From assembly GCF_029212645.1 (NCBI RefSeq), contig NZ_JARGND010000028.1, positions 1-41,936 on the forward strand: 41,936 bases of DNA, given 5' to 3'. How positions within the stretch are numbered: position 1 is the first letter of the stretch; every line of letters begins with the position of its first letter. Source of the DNA: Vannielia sp. Its GTDB lineage: Bacteria > Pseudomonadota > Alphaproteobacteria > Rhodobacterales > Rhodobacteraceae. Shown piece after piece: positions 14,851 through 23,057 of this stretch. Position numbers and translations under genes: made by a program. The notes under the pieces were generated by a model. The model was not told the origin of the DNA. It did no database searches and worked only from the letters and a program-made list of their open reading frames with translations.

Positions 14851-17223
14851 ATGATTTCTGATACAGCCCATCTCAACGCCATTCAGAACCGCCTGTTGTG
14901 GCTGTCGCATTGGATGATCCACCACGCCAATCACATTCGCCCCAAGGTAGATGGGATCAAGGTCGGCGGTCATCAGGCCAGCTCGGCGTCGATGGTCTCC
15001 ATCATGACGGCGCTCTACTTTTCCGCGCTGCGGCCCGAAGATCGCGTGGCGGTCAAGCCCCATGCCTCGCCGATCTTCCACGCCATGCAATACCTGATGG
15101 GCAATCAGACGCTGGACAAGATGAAAGCCTTCCGCGGGTTCGAAGGCGTCCAAAGCTATCCCAGCCGTACCAAGGATGTGGACGATGTGGATTATTCCAC
15201 CGGGTCCGTGGGTCTCGGCGTGGCAATCACCGCCTTCGGGTCAATCGTGCAGGATTACCTGATGGCCAAGGACTGGGGCGGTGATCTGTCGCCGGGCCGT
15301 CATGTGGCGCTGGTGGGCGATGCCGAGCTGGACGAGGGCAATATCTACGAAGCCCTGCAAGAAGGCTGGAAGAACGACCTGCGCAATTGCTGGTGGATCA
15401 TTGATTACAACCGCCAGTCACTTGATGGTGTGGTGCGCGAAGGGTTGTTCGAGCGGGTCGAAAAGATATTTGATGCCTTCGGCTGGAATGTCATCCGCGT
15501 GAAATACGGAGCCTTGCAGCGCGCCGCTTTTGAGGAGGAAGGAGGCAGCGCCCTGCGTGACTGGATCGACGCCTGCCCAAACCAGCAATATTCCGCGCTG
15601 ACCTATCAGGGCGGCGCCGTTTGGCGCAAACGGCTGATGGAGGATCTGGGCGATCAAGGCCCGGTCACGGCGCTGATCGAAAGGCGCTCGGATGATGAGC
15701 TTGCCGCGCTGATGGAAAACCTCGGTGGCAACTGTGTGGCAACCATGGCCGAGGTGTTTGCCAGCGTCACCGATGACCGCCCCACCTGTTTTCTGGCCTA
15801 TACCATCAAGGGCTGGGGCACCCCCATCGCCGGCCACAAGGACAACCACGGCGGCTTGATGACCAAAAACCAGATGGCCGACTGGCAACAGCATATGGCC
15901 GTGCCCGAAGGGCAGGAGTGGGATAAATTCGCCGCCGTTCCAGACCCCGCCGCGCTGCAAGACTTCCTTGAGACGGTGCCGTTTTTCAAAAAGGGCCGCC
16001 GCCGCTTCACCGATGCGATCCTGCCCGTCCCCGAAATCACGCTGCCCTCCGGCCGCGAGATTTCAACCCAGATGGCCTTTGGCAAAGTCCTCGATGATCT
16101 CTCCAAGGGTGACAGTGATCTGGCCGAACGCATCGTCACAATGTCGCCCGACGTGACCGGCACCACCAACCTTGGCCCGTGGGTCAACCGCCGCAAGCTG
16201 TTTGCCCGCGCCGAACAGGCCGATGCCTTCATCGAACACCGCATTCCCTCAACCGCGAAATGGGAATTTACCCCAAAGGGCCAGCATATCGAACTGGGCA
16301 TCGCGGAGATGAACCTGTTCCTGCTGCTGGGGGCGGCGGGGCTGTCGCATTCGCTGTTTGGCAAGCGGCTGATCCCGATTGGCACGCTTTACGATCCCTT
16401 CATCTCGCGCGGGCTCGATGCGTTGAATTACGCCTGCTATCAGGATGCCCGGTTCATGGTGGTCGGCACGCCCTCGGGCGTCACGCTGGCGCCGGAAGGC
16501 GGCGCGCATCAATCCATCGGCACCCCCCTGATCGGGATGAGCCAGGACGGGCTGGCGGCGTTTGAACCTGCCTTTGCCGATGAATTGGCAGCAATCATGC
16601 AGTGGTCGTTTGATTATCTCCAGCGCGATGGCACCGGCAACCCGGACGAACGCACATGGCTGCGCGACGAAACCGGCGGATCGGTCTATCTGCGCCTGTC
16701 GACAAACCCAATCGAACAGCCCGGCAAACGCCCCGATCCCGATTGGCAACAAGGCGCCATCGACGGGGCCTATTGGCTGCGCCGTCCGGGGCCCAATTGC
16801 GAGGTGGTGATTGCCTATCAAGGGGTGGTAGCCCCCGAGGCGATCCGCGCGGCAGGCGCCATGGCCGAACACCGCCGTGACGTTGGTGTCTTGGCGGTAA
16901 CCTCCGCAGATCGGTTGAACGCCGGTTGGACAGCCGCGCAAAGGACCCGCGCGCGCGGCCAGCACGATGCCACCAGCCATGTCGAACGTTTGCTGCAAGA
17001 CCTGCCCCCCCATTGCCGCCTTATCACGGTGATCGACGGCCACCCCGCAACGCTCTCCTGGCTCGGGGCGGTGCAAGGCCATCAAACGATTCCCCTCGGG
17101 GTCGAGCACTTTGGCCAGACCGGCACCATCGGCGACATGTATCGCGCCCACGGCATCAATGCCCAAAGCATCATCAACAAGATCAACGGCTTGACCAACG
17201 GCGCCAAAATCACCGCACTCTAG
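14851..17223 (+). CDS. AceE-like / transketolase-like thiamine-diphosphate enzyme
   Basis: A 790-residue protein of the homodimeric pyruvate-dehydrogenase E1 (AceE) and MdeB group, also annotated as transketolase. Motifs: GGHQASSASMVSIMTALYF and VKPHASPIFHAMQYL (N-terminal ThDP domain), GDAELDEGNIYEA (the GDxxxxE...N diphosphate/Mg motif, about 155-165), DYNRQSLDG, and HIELGIAEMNLFLLLG (Glu that activates the pyrimidine ring, about 483). It is about 100 residues shorter than E. coli AceE, and no E2 or E3 gene is adjacent. The start at 14851 follows AAGGA; the frame is open upstream to 14743 without a better site. With a divergent Lrp regulator, oxidation or decarboxylation of a 2-oxo acid from amino-acid breakdown is likely, though pyruvate cannot be excluded. 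Its TAG stop is part of a palindromic repeat. Confidence 0.85.
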   Translation: MISDTAHLNAIQNRLLWLSHWMIHHANHIRPKVDGIKVGGHQASSASMVSIMTALYFSALRPEDRVAVKPHASPIFHAMQYLMGNQTLDKMKAFRGFEGVQSYPSRTKDVDDVDYSTGSVGLGVAITAFGSIVQDYLMAKDWGGDLSPGRHVALVGDAELDEGNIYEALQEGWKNDLRNCWWIIDYNRQSLDGVVREGLFERVEKIFDAFGWNVIRVKYGALQRAAFEEEGGSALRDWIDACPNQQYSALTYQGGAVWRKRLMEDLGDQGPVTALIERRSDDELAALMENLGGNCVATMAEVFASVTDDRPTCFLAYTIKGWGTPIAGHKDNHGGLMTKNQMADWQQHMAVPEGQEWDKFAAVPDPAALQDFLETVPFFKKGRRRFTDAILPVPEITLPSGREISTQMAFGKVLDDLSKGDSDLAERIVTMSPDVTGTTNLGPWVNRRKLFARAEQADAFIEHRIPSTAKWEFTPKGQHIELGIAEMNLFLLLGAAGLSHSLFGKRLIPIGTLYDPFISRGLDALNYACYQDARFMVVGTPSGVTLAPEGGAHQSIGTPLIGMSQDGLAAFEPAFADELAAIMQWSFDYLQRDGTGNPDERTWLRDETGGSVYLRLSTNPIEQPGKRPDPDWQQGAIDGAYWLRRPGPNCEVVIAYQGVVAPEAIRAAGAMAEHRRDVGVLAVTSADRLNAGWTAAQRTRARGQHDATSHVERLLQDLPPHCRLITVIDGHPATLSWLGAVQGHQTIPLGVEHFGQTGTIGDMYRAHGINAQSIINKINGLTNGAKITAL

Positions 17224-17325
17224 AGCGTGTCGCGTTCATTCGAATTCACGCGACACGCTCTAACTTATTGATTTCGCATGTTCGAGAAGCTCAAAACCGG
17301 TTCCCACTTTTGAGCAACATGCTCT
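17221..17325. repeat. Palindromic intergenic repeat element (RIME/REP-like), two hairpins
   Basis: The first hairpin pairs tagagcgtgtcgcg (17221-17234) with cgcgacacgctcta (17249-17262), a perfect 14-bp stem. The second pairs gcatgtt (17277-17283) with aacatgc (17316-17322) and gctcaaaa (17289-17296) with ttttgagc (17308-17315), around ccggttcccac. The core aaaagtgggaaccggttt on the reverse strand and the flanking agagcatg are familiar from intergenic palindromes repeated in rhizobial and roseobacter genomes. The element begins with the stop codon of the preceding gene and may also act as its terminator. Confidence 0.75.
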
Positions 17326-17594
17326 AAAGCCGCCCCAAACCCACATGGCTTGAAGCTGCAAACCCTTTGCCTCGTGCCTTTGGCCCCGGCGAGCAGCGCC
17401 GCCACCATCACAAAAACAACCTGCGGGCGCATGCAATCGCGCGCCCGCAGACCGCTGAATCCACGTCAAATCTTTCGGATATACCTCAGGTTCATCCGGT
17501 AAGCCCTCCACCTCGCAACCTTGATGACACCCGCTGTCACCACCGGCCCACATGGCCCCTCGATTTGCCCGATCCCGCAGGCTAGGCTACCCGC
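17326..17594. other. Intergenic region with an orphan stem-loop
   Basis: No protein gene is supported. At 17421-17450 a perfect 10-bp stem (ctgcgggcgc / gcgcccgcag) with a 10-nt loop stands out. Read on the minus strand it is followed by GTTGTTTTTG, like an intrinsic terminator, yet no minus-strand gene ends here. It could end a small RNA or an antisense transcript, or be another repeat type. Confidence 0.4.
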
Positions 17595-17930
17595 ATGACC
17601 AGCCCCGTCTCCTCGATCCGCAATCTCGGCCCCGCGATGGAAAGCGCCTGCGCGCGCGCCGGTATCCACTCTGCCGAAGAGCTCGCCGCCCTTGGCACCG
17701 ATGAAACCTACCGGCGTCTCCTGTCCACCGGCACCCGCCCCCATTTCATCAGCTATTACGTCATCGAAATGGGCCTTCAGGGCCGCCCGTGGAATGATTG
17801 CCGCGGCAGCGAAAAAACCCGCCTGCGCTCCCGGTTCGATGCCTTGGTTGCCGAGGCGCATGACCCCGCCAGATCAGAGCTGGAGCGCATACTCAACCGC
17901 ATCGGCGTTGTCCCCCTCCCGGCAAAATAA
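17595..17930 (+). CDS. TfoX C-terminal domain-like protein
   Basis: A 111-residue cytoplasmic protein. Residues about 6-85 (IRNLGPAMESACARAGIHSAEELAALG ... GLQGRPWNDC) match the pattern of the TfoX/Sxy C-terminal domain: a helix-hairpin-helix-like opening, an E-x-L-x-x-L-G segment and the A/MGLQGRPWND motif. The N-terminal TfoX domain is absent, so it is a stand-alone C-terminal module. TfoX regulates competence in gammaproteobacteria; these stand-alone forms are uncharacterised. It precedes the DUF4112 gene by 45 bp on the same strand. The function is unknown. Confidence 0.75.
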   Translation: MTSPVSSIRNLGPAMESACARAGIHSAEELAALGTDETYRRLLSTGTRPHFISYYVIEMGLQGRPWNDCRGSEKTRLRSRFDALVAEAHDPARSELERILNRIGVVPLPAK

Positions 17931-17975
17931 TGTAAAAATCCTACACATTGGTGCGGCTGATCCCATATATACCCC

Positions 17976-18389
17976 ATGGACACTGAAACGCCCCTTCACG
18001 GCCCGGCGATTGAAGATGAGATCGCGCGCCTTCACAGCCTTGCCCGCCGTATGGATGCGATCTTTCGCATTCCCGGCACGCGAATTGATGTGGGCCTTGA
18101 TAGCCTCCTCGGGCTTGTTCCCGTGGTCGGTGACACCGCCGCCGCCCTGCCCTCGCTCTATATTATCTGGAAAAGTCACCGCTTGGGCGCAACCCCCGGC
18201 GCCCTGGCCTTCATGGCGCTCAACACCGGGATTGACTGGGCCATCGGCGCGGTGCCGCTGGTCGGTGATGTGTTTGACGCCGCCTATAACGCCAACATCC
18301 GCAACGTCGCGCTGCTAGAGCGTAACCTCGCCAAGCAAGCCGCCCGCGCCCGCCCGCTGAAAGACCAGCCGGGCCGGATCACCGGCTAA
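17976..18389 (+). CDS. DUF4112 domain membrane protein
   Basis: A 137-residue protein. The central part has two near-repeat turns, DVGLDSLLGLVPVVGDTAAA and IDWAIGAVPLVGDVFDAAY, which characterise DUF4112; the hydrophobic segments between (ALPSLYIIWK, ALAFMALNTGI) suggest membrane association. No signal peptide. The function of the family is unknown. It follows the TfoX-like gene by 45 bp and ends convergently with the M20 amidohydrolase gene. An AT-rich stretch just upstream (tatataccccatg) may hold a promoter of its own. Confidence 0.85.
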   Translation: MDTETPLHGPAIEDEIARLHSLARRMDAIFRIPGTRIDVGLDSLLGLVPVVGDTAAALPSLYIIWKSHRLGATPGALAFMALNTGIDWAIGAVPLVGDVFDAAYNANIRNVALLERNLAKQAARARPLKDQPGRITG

Positions 18390-18514
18390 GCGCGCGCGGT
18401 TAACTTAACCCTGCCTGCAAAAACCCGATGCGCATGGGTTGTGCATCAGATGTGCATGAATTGTGGCTGTGATCTCGTTGCGATTAACGGCAAAAATCAC
18501 CCACGGGGTCATGC

Positions 18515-19678
18515 TCAGGCCGCAGGCATCCGCTGCTCCACGATCTCGGCCCACCACGAGCAGCCCGTCGGGATGATATCATCGTCAAAGTTGTATTCCG
18601 GGTTGTGAACGCTGGCCGTATCACCGTTGCCCAGCAGGATATAAGCCCCCGGACGCTCTTCCAGCATATAGGCAAAATCCTCGCCCCCCATCACCAGCGG
18701 CGCCTCGTCACAGCGGCCCGTAACCGCGATCGCCGCCCCTGCGGCAAACTCGGTTTCAGCCTCGGTGTTCACCATCACCGGGTAGCCCCGAATGTAGTTC
18801 ACTTCCGCTTTTCCGCCAAAAACTTCGGCTGTTTTCATGGCGATAGCAGGCAAACGCTGCTCCGCCAGCGCCCGCACCTCGGGGGAGAGCGTGCGCACCG
18901 TCCCCTTGATCTGCACGCCCTGCGGGATCACGTTGAAGGCGTTTGAGCTGGTCTTGAAGCTCGTCACCGAAACCACCGCTTCCATCGTCGGGTCCACGTT
19001 GCGGCTCACGATGGATTGCAGCGCCAGCACGGTGTGTGAGGCGATGACCGTGGTGTCAATCGTCTCATGCGGCTTGGCGGCGTGGCCACCTTTACCTTCA
19101 ATATCAATGACAAACTGGTCAGTCGCGGCAAAAAACCCGCCGGGACGAATGGCAAAGCTGCCCAGCGGCAGGCCGGGCCAGTTGTGCATCCCATAAACTT
19201 CCTGAATGCCCCATTTTTCCATCAACCCGTCGTCGCACATCTCCTTGCCGCCACCGCCACCTTCTTCGGCCGGCTGGAAAATCAGCACCACAGTGCCATC
19301 AAAATTGCGGGTTTCGCTAAGGTATTTCGCCGCCCCAAGCAGCATCGCTGTATGGCCATCATGGCCGCAGGCATGCATCGCGCCAGGGGTTTTCGAGGCA
19401 TAGTCCAACCCGGTCGCTTCAAGGATCGGCAGCGCATCCATATCGGCCCGCAACCCAATAACCTTGCCCGAAGTGTTTGATTTTCCACGGATCACCCCCA
19501 CTACGCCGGTGCGCCCGATGCCCTCGGTAACGTCATCGCAACCAAATTCCCGTAGCTTTTGCGCCACCAGACCAGAGGTCCGGTGGGTTTCAAACAGGAT
19601 CTCGGGGTGTTCATGCAGGTCTCGTCGCCACGCGGTGATTTCGTCATGCATTTCGGCGAGGCGGTTCTTGATAGGCAA
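18515..19678 (-). CDS. M20-family amidohydrolase (hippurate hydrolase-like)
   Basis: A cytoplasmic di-metal amidohydrolase of the M20D group (HipO, aminoacylase, IAA-amino acid hydrolase), cleaving N-acyl amino acids or similar amides. Motifs: WRRDLHEHPE, GLRADMDALPI, HACGHDGHTAMLLGAA, FQPAEEGGGGG and MGGEDFAYML near the C-terminus, all with the expected metal ligands. I place the start at TTG 19678 because an exact AAGGAG lies seven bases before it, giving a protein opening (M)PIKNRLAEMHDEI of 387 residues. A GTG at 19702 overlapping the argE stop is the alternative. It is the second gene of a pair with argE; both hydrolyse amide bonds, and the divergent neighbour is a peptide-type importer. 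Confidence 0.92.
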   Translation of the reverse strand: MPIKNRLAEMHDEITAWRRDLHEHPEILFETHRTSGLVAQKLREFGCDDVTEGIGRTGVVGVIRGKSNTSGKVIGLRADMDALPILEATGLDYASKTPGAMHACGHDGHTAMLLGAAKYLSETRNFDGTVVLIFQPAEEGGGGGKEMCDDGLMEKWGIQEVYGMHNWPGLPLGSFAIRPGGFFAATDQFVIDIEGKGGHAAKPHETIDTTVIASHTVLALQSIVSRNVDPTMEAVVSVTSFKTSSNAFNVIPQGVQIKGTVRTLSPEVRALAEQRLPAIAMKTAEVFGGKAEVNYIRGYPVMVNTEAETEFAAGAAIAVTGRCDEAPLVMGGEDFAYMLEERPGAYILLGNGDTASVHNPEYNFDDDIIPTGCSWWAEIVEQRMPAA

Positions 19679-19698
19679 GGGAAGGCTCCTTTTTTCCG

Positions 19699-20877
19699 TC
19701 ACGCGGCAGTTGTGAGATGGTCCAGCAGGCGGTCCATGAAAGCCCGGCCTTTTTCAAACTGGTCCTTGGTAATGTATTCGTCGGGTTGGTGGGCCTGCGC
19801 AATATCTCCGGGGCCACAAATCACGGTGGAGTAACCCTTTGCCTGAAATTGGCCCGCTTCGGATGCAAAACTGACCACATGGGTGCCATTGTCCCCCGTG
19901 ATCCGCCGCACCAATGGCTCGGCAATCGCCTCCCCGTCAGGTTCGGGCGCAAGGCCGGGAACGTCAAAAAGTTCGGATAGTGCAAATCCGGTTTCGGGGT
20001 GGCGGGCTTTCATCGCGGGTTCGATGCGGGCAATCTGCCCGGTCAGCCAATCCCGCCACATTGCTGTAGGTTCCTCTGGCATCACTCTGAAATCAAACAG
20101 TATTTCACAATCCCTGGCGGTGATATTATGCACCTCGCCGCCATTTATTTTGCCACAGTGGATCGTGGTGCACGGCGGGTTGAAAATCCTTTCTGTTTCA
20201 GTGGGTTGCCTGGCGAAGTTCATCTCATTTTGGCGATTGCCCGCCTCAATCAGCCGCGCCGCCTCCATGATCGCGCTCACCCCCTCATGCATGATCGAAG
20301 AATGAACAGAGTGCCCGATGACATGAATGCGAAATCCAAGGTTTCCCTTATGCCCGGTAACAGGCCGCAGCATTGAAGGCTCGCCCACGATCACCGCCTC
20401 GGCACGCGGCAACCCGCTGGCCTGGAGCGCCTCAATCATCGGGGGCGCTCCAAAGCAGCCAACCTCTTCGTCGTAAGACAGGCCAATCTGCAAAGGCCGC
20501 TTCAGCCGCCCCTCCTTATGCAACCGCGCTGCCTGCCCCATCGCCCACAACGCAAGGGCGTCGAATCCCTTCATATCCGCCGTGCCGCGCCCATAGAGCT
20601 TGCCATCGCGCTCCTGCACCTCAAACGGCGGCGATGTCCAGTTTTGCCCCGCAACCGGCACCACATCGGTATGGCCTGAAAGCAGCAATCCCCCCGGAGC
20701 GTCAGGGCCTATGGACGCAAAAATTGCGGCCTTTTCTCCGGTCGGGTCCGGCACCCGCGTTGCCGTAATTCCCTCAGCAGCGAGGCACCCTTCAACCCAC
20801 CCGATCAACTCCAGGTTGCTGACGGCAGAAACCGTTGGAAACCCAACCAGTTTTTCAAGAATCTCGCGTGGGGTCAC
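19699..20877 (-). CDS. argE: Acetylornithine deacetylase / M20 peptidase
   Basis: A 392-residue M20A metallopeptidase. Metal-site motifs are LLSGHTDVVPVAGQNW, YGRGTADMKGFDALALW, and SYDEEVGCFGAP with the catalytic/bridging Glu pair; the lid domain contains GHSVHSSIMHEGVSAI. Family and length match ArgE, which removes the acetyl group from N-acetylornithine in arginine synthesis. Many alphaproteobacteria make ornithine by ArgJ instead, so this copy, placed beside another amidohydrolase and an importer, may deacylate imported N-acyl amino acids (inference). Its stop overlaps or lies just before the start of the downstream amidohydrolase gene. Confidence 0.88.
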   Translation of the reverse strand: MTPREILEKLVGFPTVSAVSNLELIGWVEGCLAAEGITATRVPDPTGEKAAIFASIGPDAPGGLLLSGHTDVVPVAGQNWTSPPFEVQERDGKLYGRGTADMKGFDALALWAMGQAARLHKEGRLKRPLQIGLSYDEEVGCFGAPPMIEALQASGLPRAEAVIVGEPSMLRPVTGHKGNLGFRIHVIGHSVHSSIMHEGVSAIMEAARLIEAGNRQNEMNFARQPTETERIFNPPCTTIHCGKINGGEVHNITARDCEILFDFRVMPEEPTAMWRDWLTGQIARIEPAMKARHPETGFALSELFDVPGLAPEPDGEAIAEPLVRRITGDNGTHVVSFASEAGQFQAKGYSTVICGPGDIAQAHQPDEYITKDQFEKGRAFMDRLLDHLTTAA

Positions 20878-21256
20878 AGGGAATGGTCACCTTTTCATGG
20901 GCACGGAGCAAAGGGTGGTGCGGCAAAAGGCAGACGTCAAGAGGAAGCGCCTCATCGGCGGGCATCTGATCAAAACCGCCGCAGGGTCAAAGCAGGAATC
21001 CGTTGCGAGACCAAGGTTTCATGCTAACGTCATGTTAGGGGACGTCGTTTCTGCATCAGTGGAAGCGCAAAAAACCCATATAAAACAAAGAAGTTCGGGA
21101 GAGACGCTTGCCAGCTAAGGCATTTCTCACCTTGGGGGATCACAGTGCGTTTGCAGGCCATTTGGCACTGCGGCTTCTGCGCGCCCCCAACCCAAACTTT
21201 CGGACTGAGCCACCGGGCCCTGCCCGAGGGATCAAATGTTCAACAAGGAGAACCCA
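20878..21256. promoter_or_regulatory. Divergent intergenic region, argE / peptide ABC operon
   Basis: 379 bp without a supported gene between divergent starts. It holds the promoters of both operons. A small inverted repeat ctaac-N5-gttag (21024-21038) and an AT-rich run at 21068-21092 (aaaaaacccatataaaacaa) could belong to the plus-strand promoter region. Nothing here is diagnostic of a known regulator. Confidence 0.4.
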
Positions 21257-22972
21257 ATGAAACTCGTGAATGCGCTCCTCGGAGCGACAGCAGCATGTGC
21301 GCTGGCCCCCATGGCTTTCGCCGAAGGCCATGAAGGCGAACGTGGCCGCGATGGCAATGTCAGCATCATCTACTGGCAGGCCCCGTCCATCCTCACGCCA
21401 TTCCTTTCGGGCGGCACCAAGGATACCGAAGCCGCTTCGCTCACCCTCGAACCCCTCGCACGTTATGACGAAGCTGGCACGCTAACCCCTTGGCTGGTTG
21501 AAGAAATTCCCACCGTTGAGAATGGCGGCGTCACCGAGGATCTCACCCAGATCACCTGGAAGATCGCCCCCGGCATCCTGTGGTCGGATGGCACGCCCCT
21601 CACCTCGGCCGATGTGAAATTCACCGCCGAGTACTGCATGCACCCCGATGGCGGCTGTGCCCAGCTCACCAAGTTTTCCGGTGTGACCTCGGTTGAAACA
21701 CCCGATGAGAAAACGGTCGTGGTGACCTTCGACAAGCCCACCCCCTTTCCTTACGGGCCCTTCGTGGGCGCTGAAAGCCCGATCCTGCAAGCGGCACAAT
21801 TCGCCAACTGCCTCGGCGCCGATGCCCCAACCTGCACCGAACAAAACTTCAACCCGATCGGCACCGGCCCGTTCAAGGTGGTCGAGTTCAAGCCAAACGA
21901 CGTCATCACCTATGAAGCCAACGAGAACTTCCGCCACGAAGGCAAGCCAGCCTTCGCCAGCATCACCTTCAAGGGCGGCGGCGATGCCACCTCGGCGGGC
22001 CGTGCTGTCATGGAAACCGGCGAGTTTGATTACGGCTGGAACCTTCAGCTTGCCCCCGATGTGATCGCCACGATGGAAGCCGCAGGCAAAGGCAAAGCGG
22101 TTGCAGGCTTTGGCCCGCTGCTTGAGCGCATCATGGTCAACCAAACCAACGCTGACCCGGCGCTTGGTCCCGACGAGCGCAGCGTGATCAGGCCCCACCC
22201 GATCTTCAAGGATATTGAGGTGATCGAGGCCATGTCGATGGCAATCGACCGCCCGCTGCTGGTTGAGGTTGGCTATGGCCAGGCCGGCAAGGTTGGCTGT
22301 AACTGGATCCCCGCTCCGCCCGCCGTGGTTTCAACCACCTTTGACTGCTCCACCCCGGACATCGAAGGCGCGAAAGCCAAGCTTGAGGCCGCCGGTTGGG
22401 TCGACAGCAATGGCGATGGTGTGCGGGAAAAGGATGGCGTTGAAATGCGCATCCTCTACCAGTCATCGACCAACGCCGTGCGTCAGGATTTCCAGGCGCT
22501 GATCAAGGACTGGTGGGAGCAAATCGGCTTTGCGGTTGATCTGCGCAACGTGGATTCTTCGGTGTTTTTTGGCGGCGATCCCAGCTCGCCTGACACCTTC
22601 CAGAAGTTCTACGCCGACGTTGAAATGTATGCCAATACCTTCAACGGCACCGACCCGCAAAGCTACCTCGGCAACATGCTGTGTGACAAAGCCCCCTCGC
22701 CCGCCAGCCAATGGCAGGGTGAGAACATGTCGCGTTTCTGCTCCGAGGAATATGACGCGCTTTATGCGAAGCTGACAGAAACTGCCGACGCCGCAGAACG
22801 GGCCGAAATTTCGAAAAAGCTCAATGACCTGGCCGTCGCCGGTGGCGCGATGATCCCGCTGGTGCACCGTGGTCGTCTTTCGGCGCACGCCCACAGCCTC
22901 GGCGGCGTGAAGCTCAATGTCTGGGACAGCGAGCTGTGGAACGTGGCGGACTGGTATCGGATCAAAAACTGA
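21257..22972 (+). CDS. Peptide-type ABC transporter substrate-binding protein
   Basis: A 571-residue periplasmic binding protein of the SBP_bac_5 (DppA/OppA) family. The start at 21257 follows AAGGAG six bases upstream and gives a signal peptide (MKLVNALLGATAACALAPMAFA). The mature part shows family motifs TWKIAPGILWSDGTPLTSAD, GTGPFKVVEFKPND and the duplicated alpha/beta lobes. The family imports peptides, but also opines, nickel complexes and other ligands. First gene of an operon with two permeases. The M20 peptidase pair transcribed away from it suggests that the imported molecule is then hydrolysed at an amide bond. Confidence 0.93.
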   Translation: MKLVNALLGATAACALAPMAFAEGHEGERGRDGNVSIIYWQAPSILTPFLSGGTKDTEAASLTLEPLARYDEAGTLTPWLVEEIPTVENGGVTEDLTQITWKIAPGILWSDGTPLTSADVKFTAEYCMHPDGGCAQLTKFSGVTSVETPDEKTVVVTFDKPTPFPYGPFVGAESPILQAAQFANCLGADAPTCTEQNFNPIGTGPFKVVEFKPNDVITYEANENFRHEGKPAFASITFKGGGDATSAGRAVMETGEFDYGWNLQLAPDVIATMEAAGKGKAVAGFGPLLERIMVNQTNADPALGPDERSVIRPHPIFKDIEVIEAMSMAIDRPLLVEVGYGQAGKVGCNWIPAPPAVVSTTFDCSTPDIEGAKAKLEAAGWVDSNGDGVREKDGVEMRILYQSSTNAVRQDFQALIKDWWEQIGFAVDLRNVDSSVFFGGDPSSPDTFQKFYADVEMYANTFNGTDPQSYLGNMLCDKAPSPASQWQGENMSRFCSEEYDALYAKLTETADAAERAEISKKLNDLAVAGGAMIPLVHRGRLSAHAHSLGGVKLNVWDSELWNVADWYRIKN

Positions 22973-22992
22973 TCCGGGCCTGAGCCCCTAAA

Positions 22993-23022
22993 CCCGCCCC
23001 CTCCCGGCGCCGCCGGGGCGGG
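22993..23022 (+). promoter_or_regulatory. GC-rich stem-loop between binding protein and permease genes
   Basis: cccgcccc (22993-23000) pairs perfectly with ggggcggg (23015-23022); an alternative inner stem cccggc/gccggg is also possible. There is no T tract, so it is more likely an mRNA-protecting or attenuating hairpin that favours binding-protein expression over the permeases. Confidence 0.5.
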
Positions 23023-23057
23023 GCCCTCTCCATATCCCAAACGCGCGTGCCCCCTAT

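Noticed and set aside
17960..17975. tgatcc...tatata as an RpoE-type promoter before the DUF4112 gene
   Set aside because: The two halves are only a few bases apart, far from the roughly 16-18 bp needed.
18398..18410. ggttaacttaacc palindrome as a CtrA-type site
   Set aside because: Spacing of the TTAA halves does not match TTAA-N7-TTAA, and it lies between convergent genes where a promoter is not expected.
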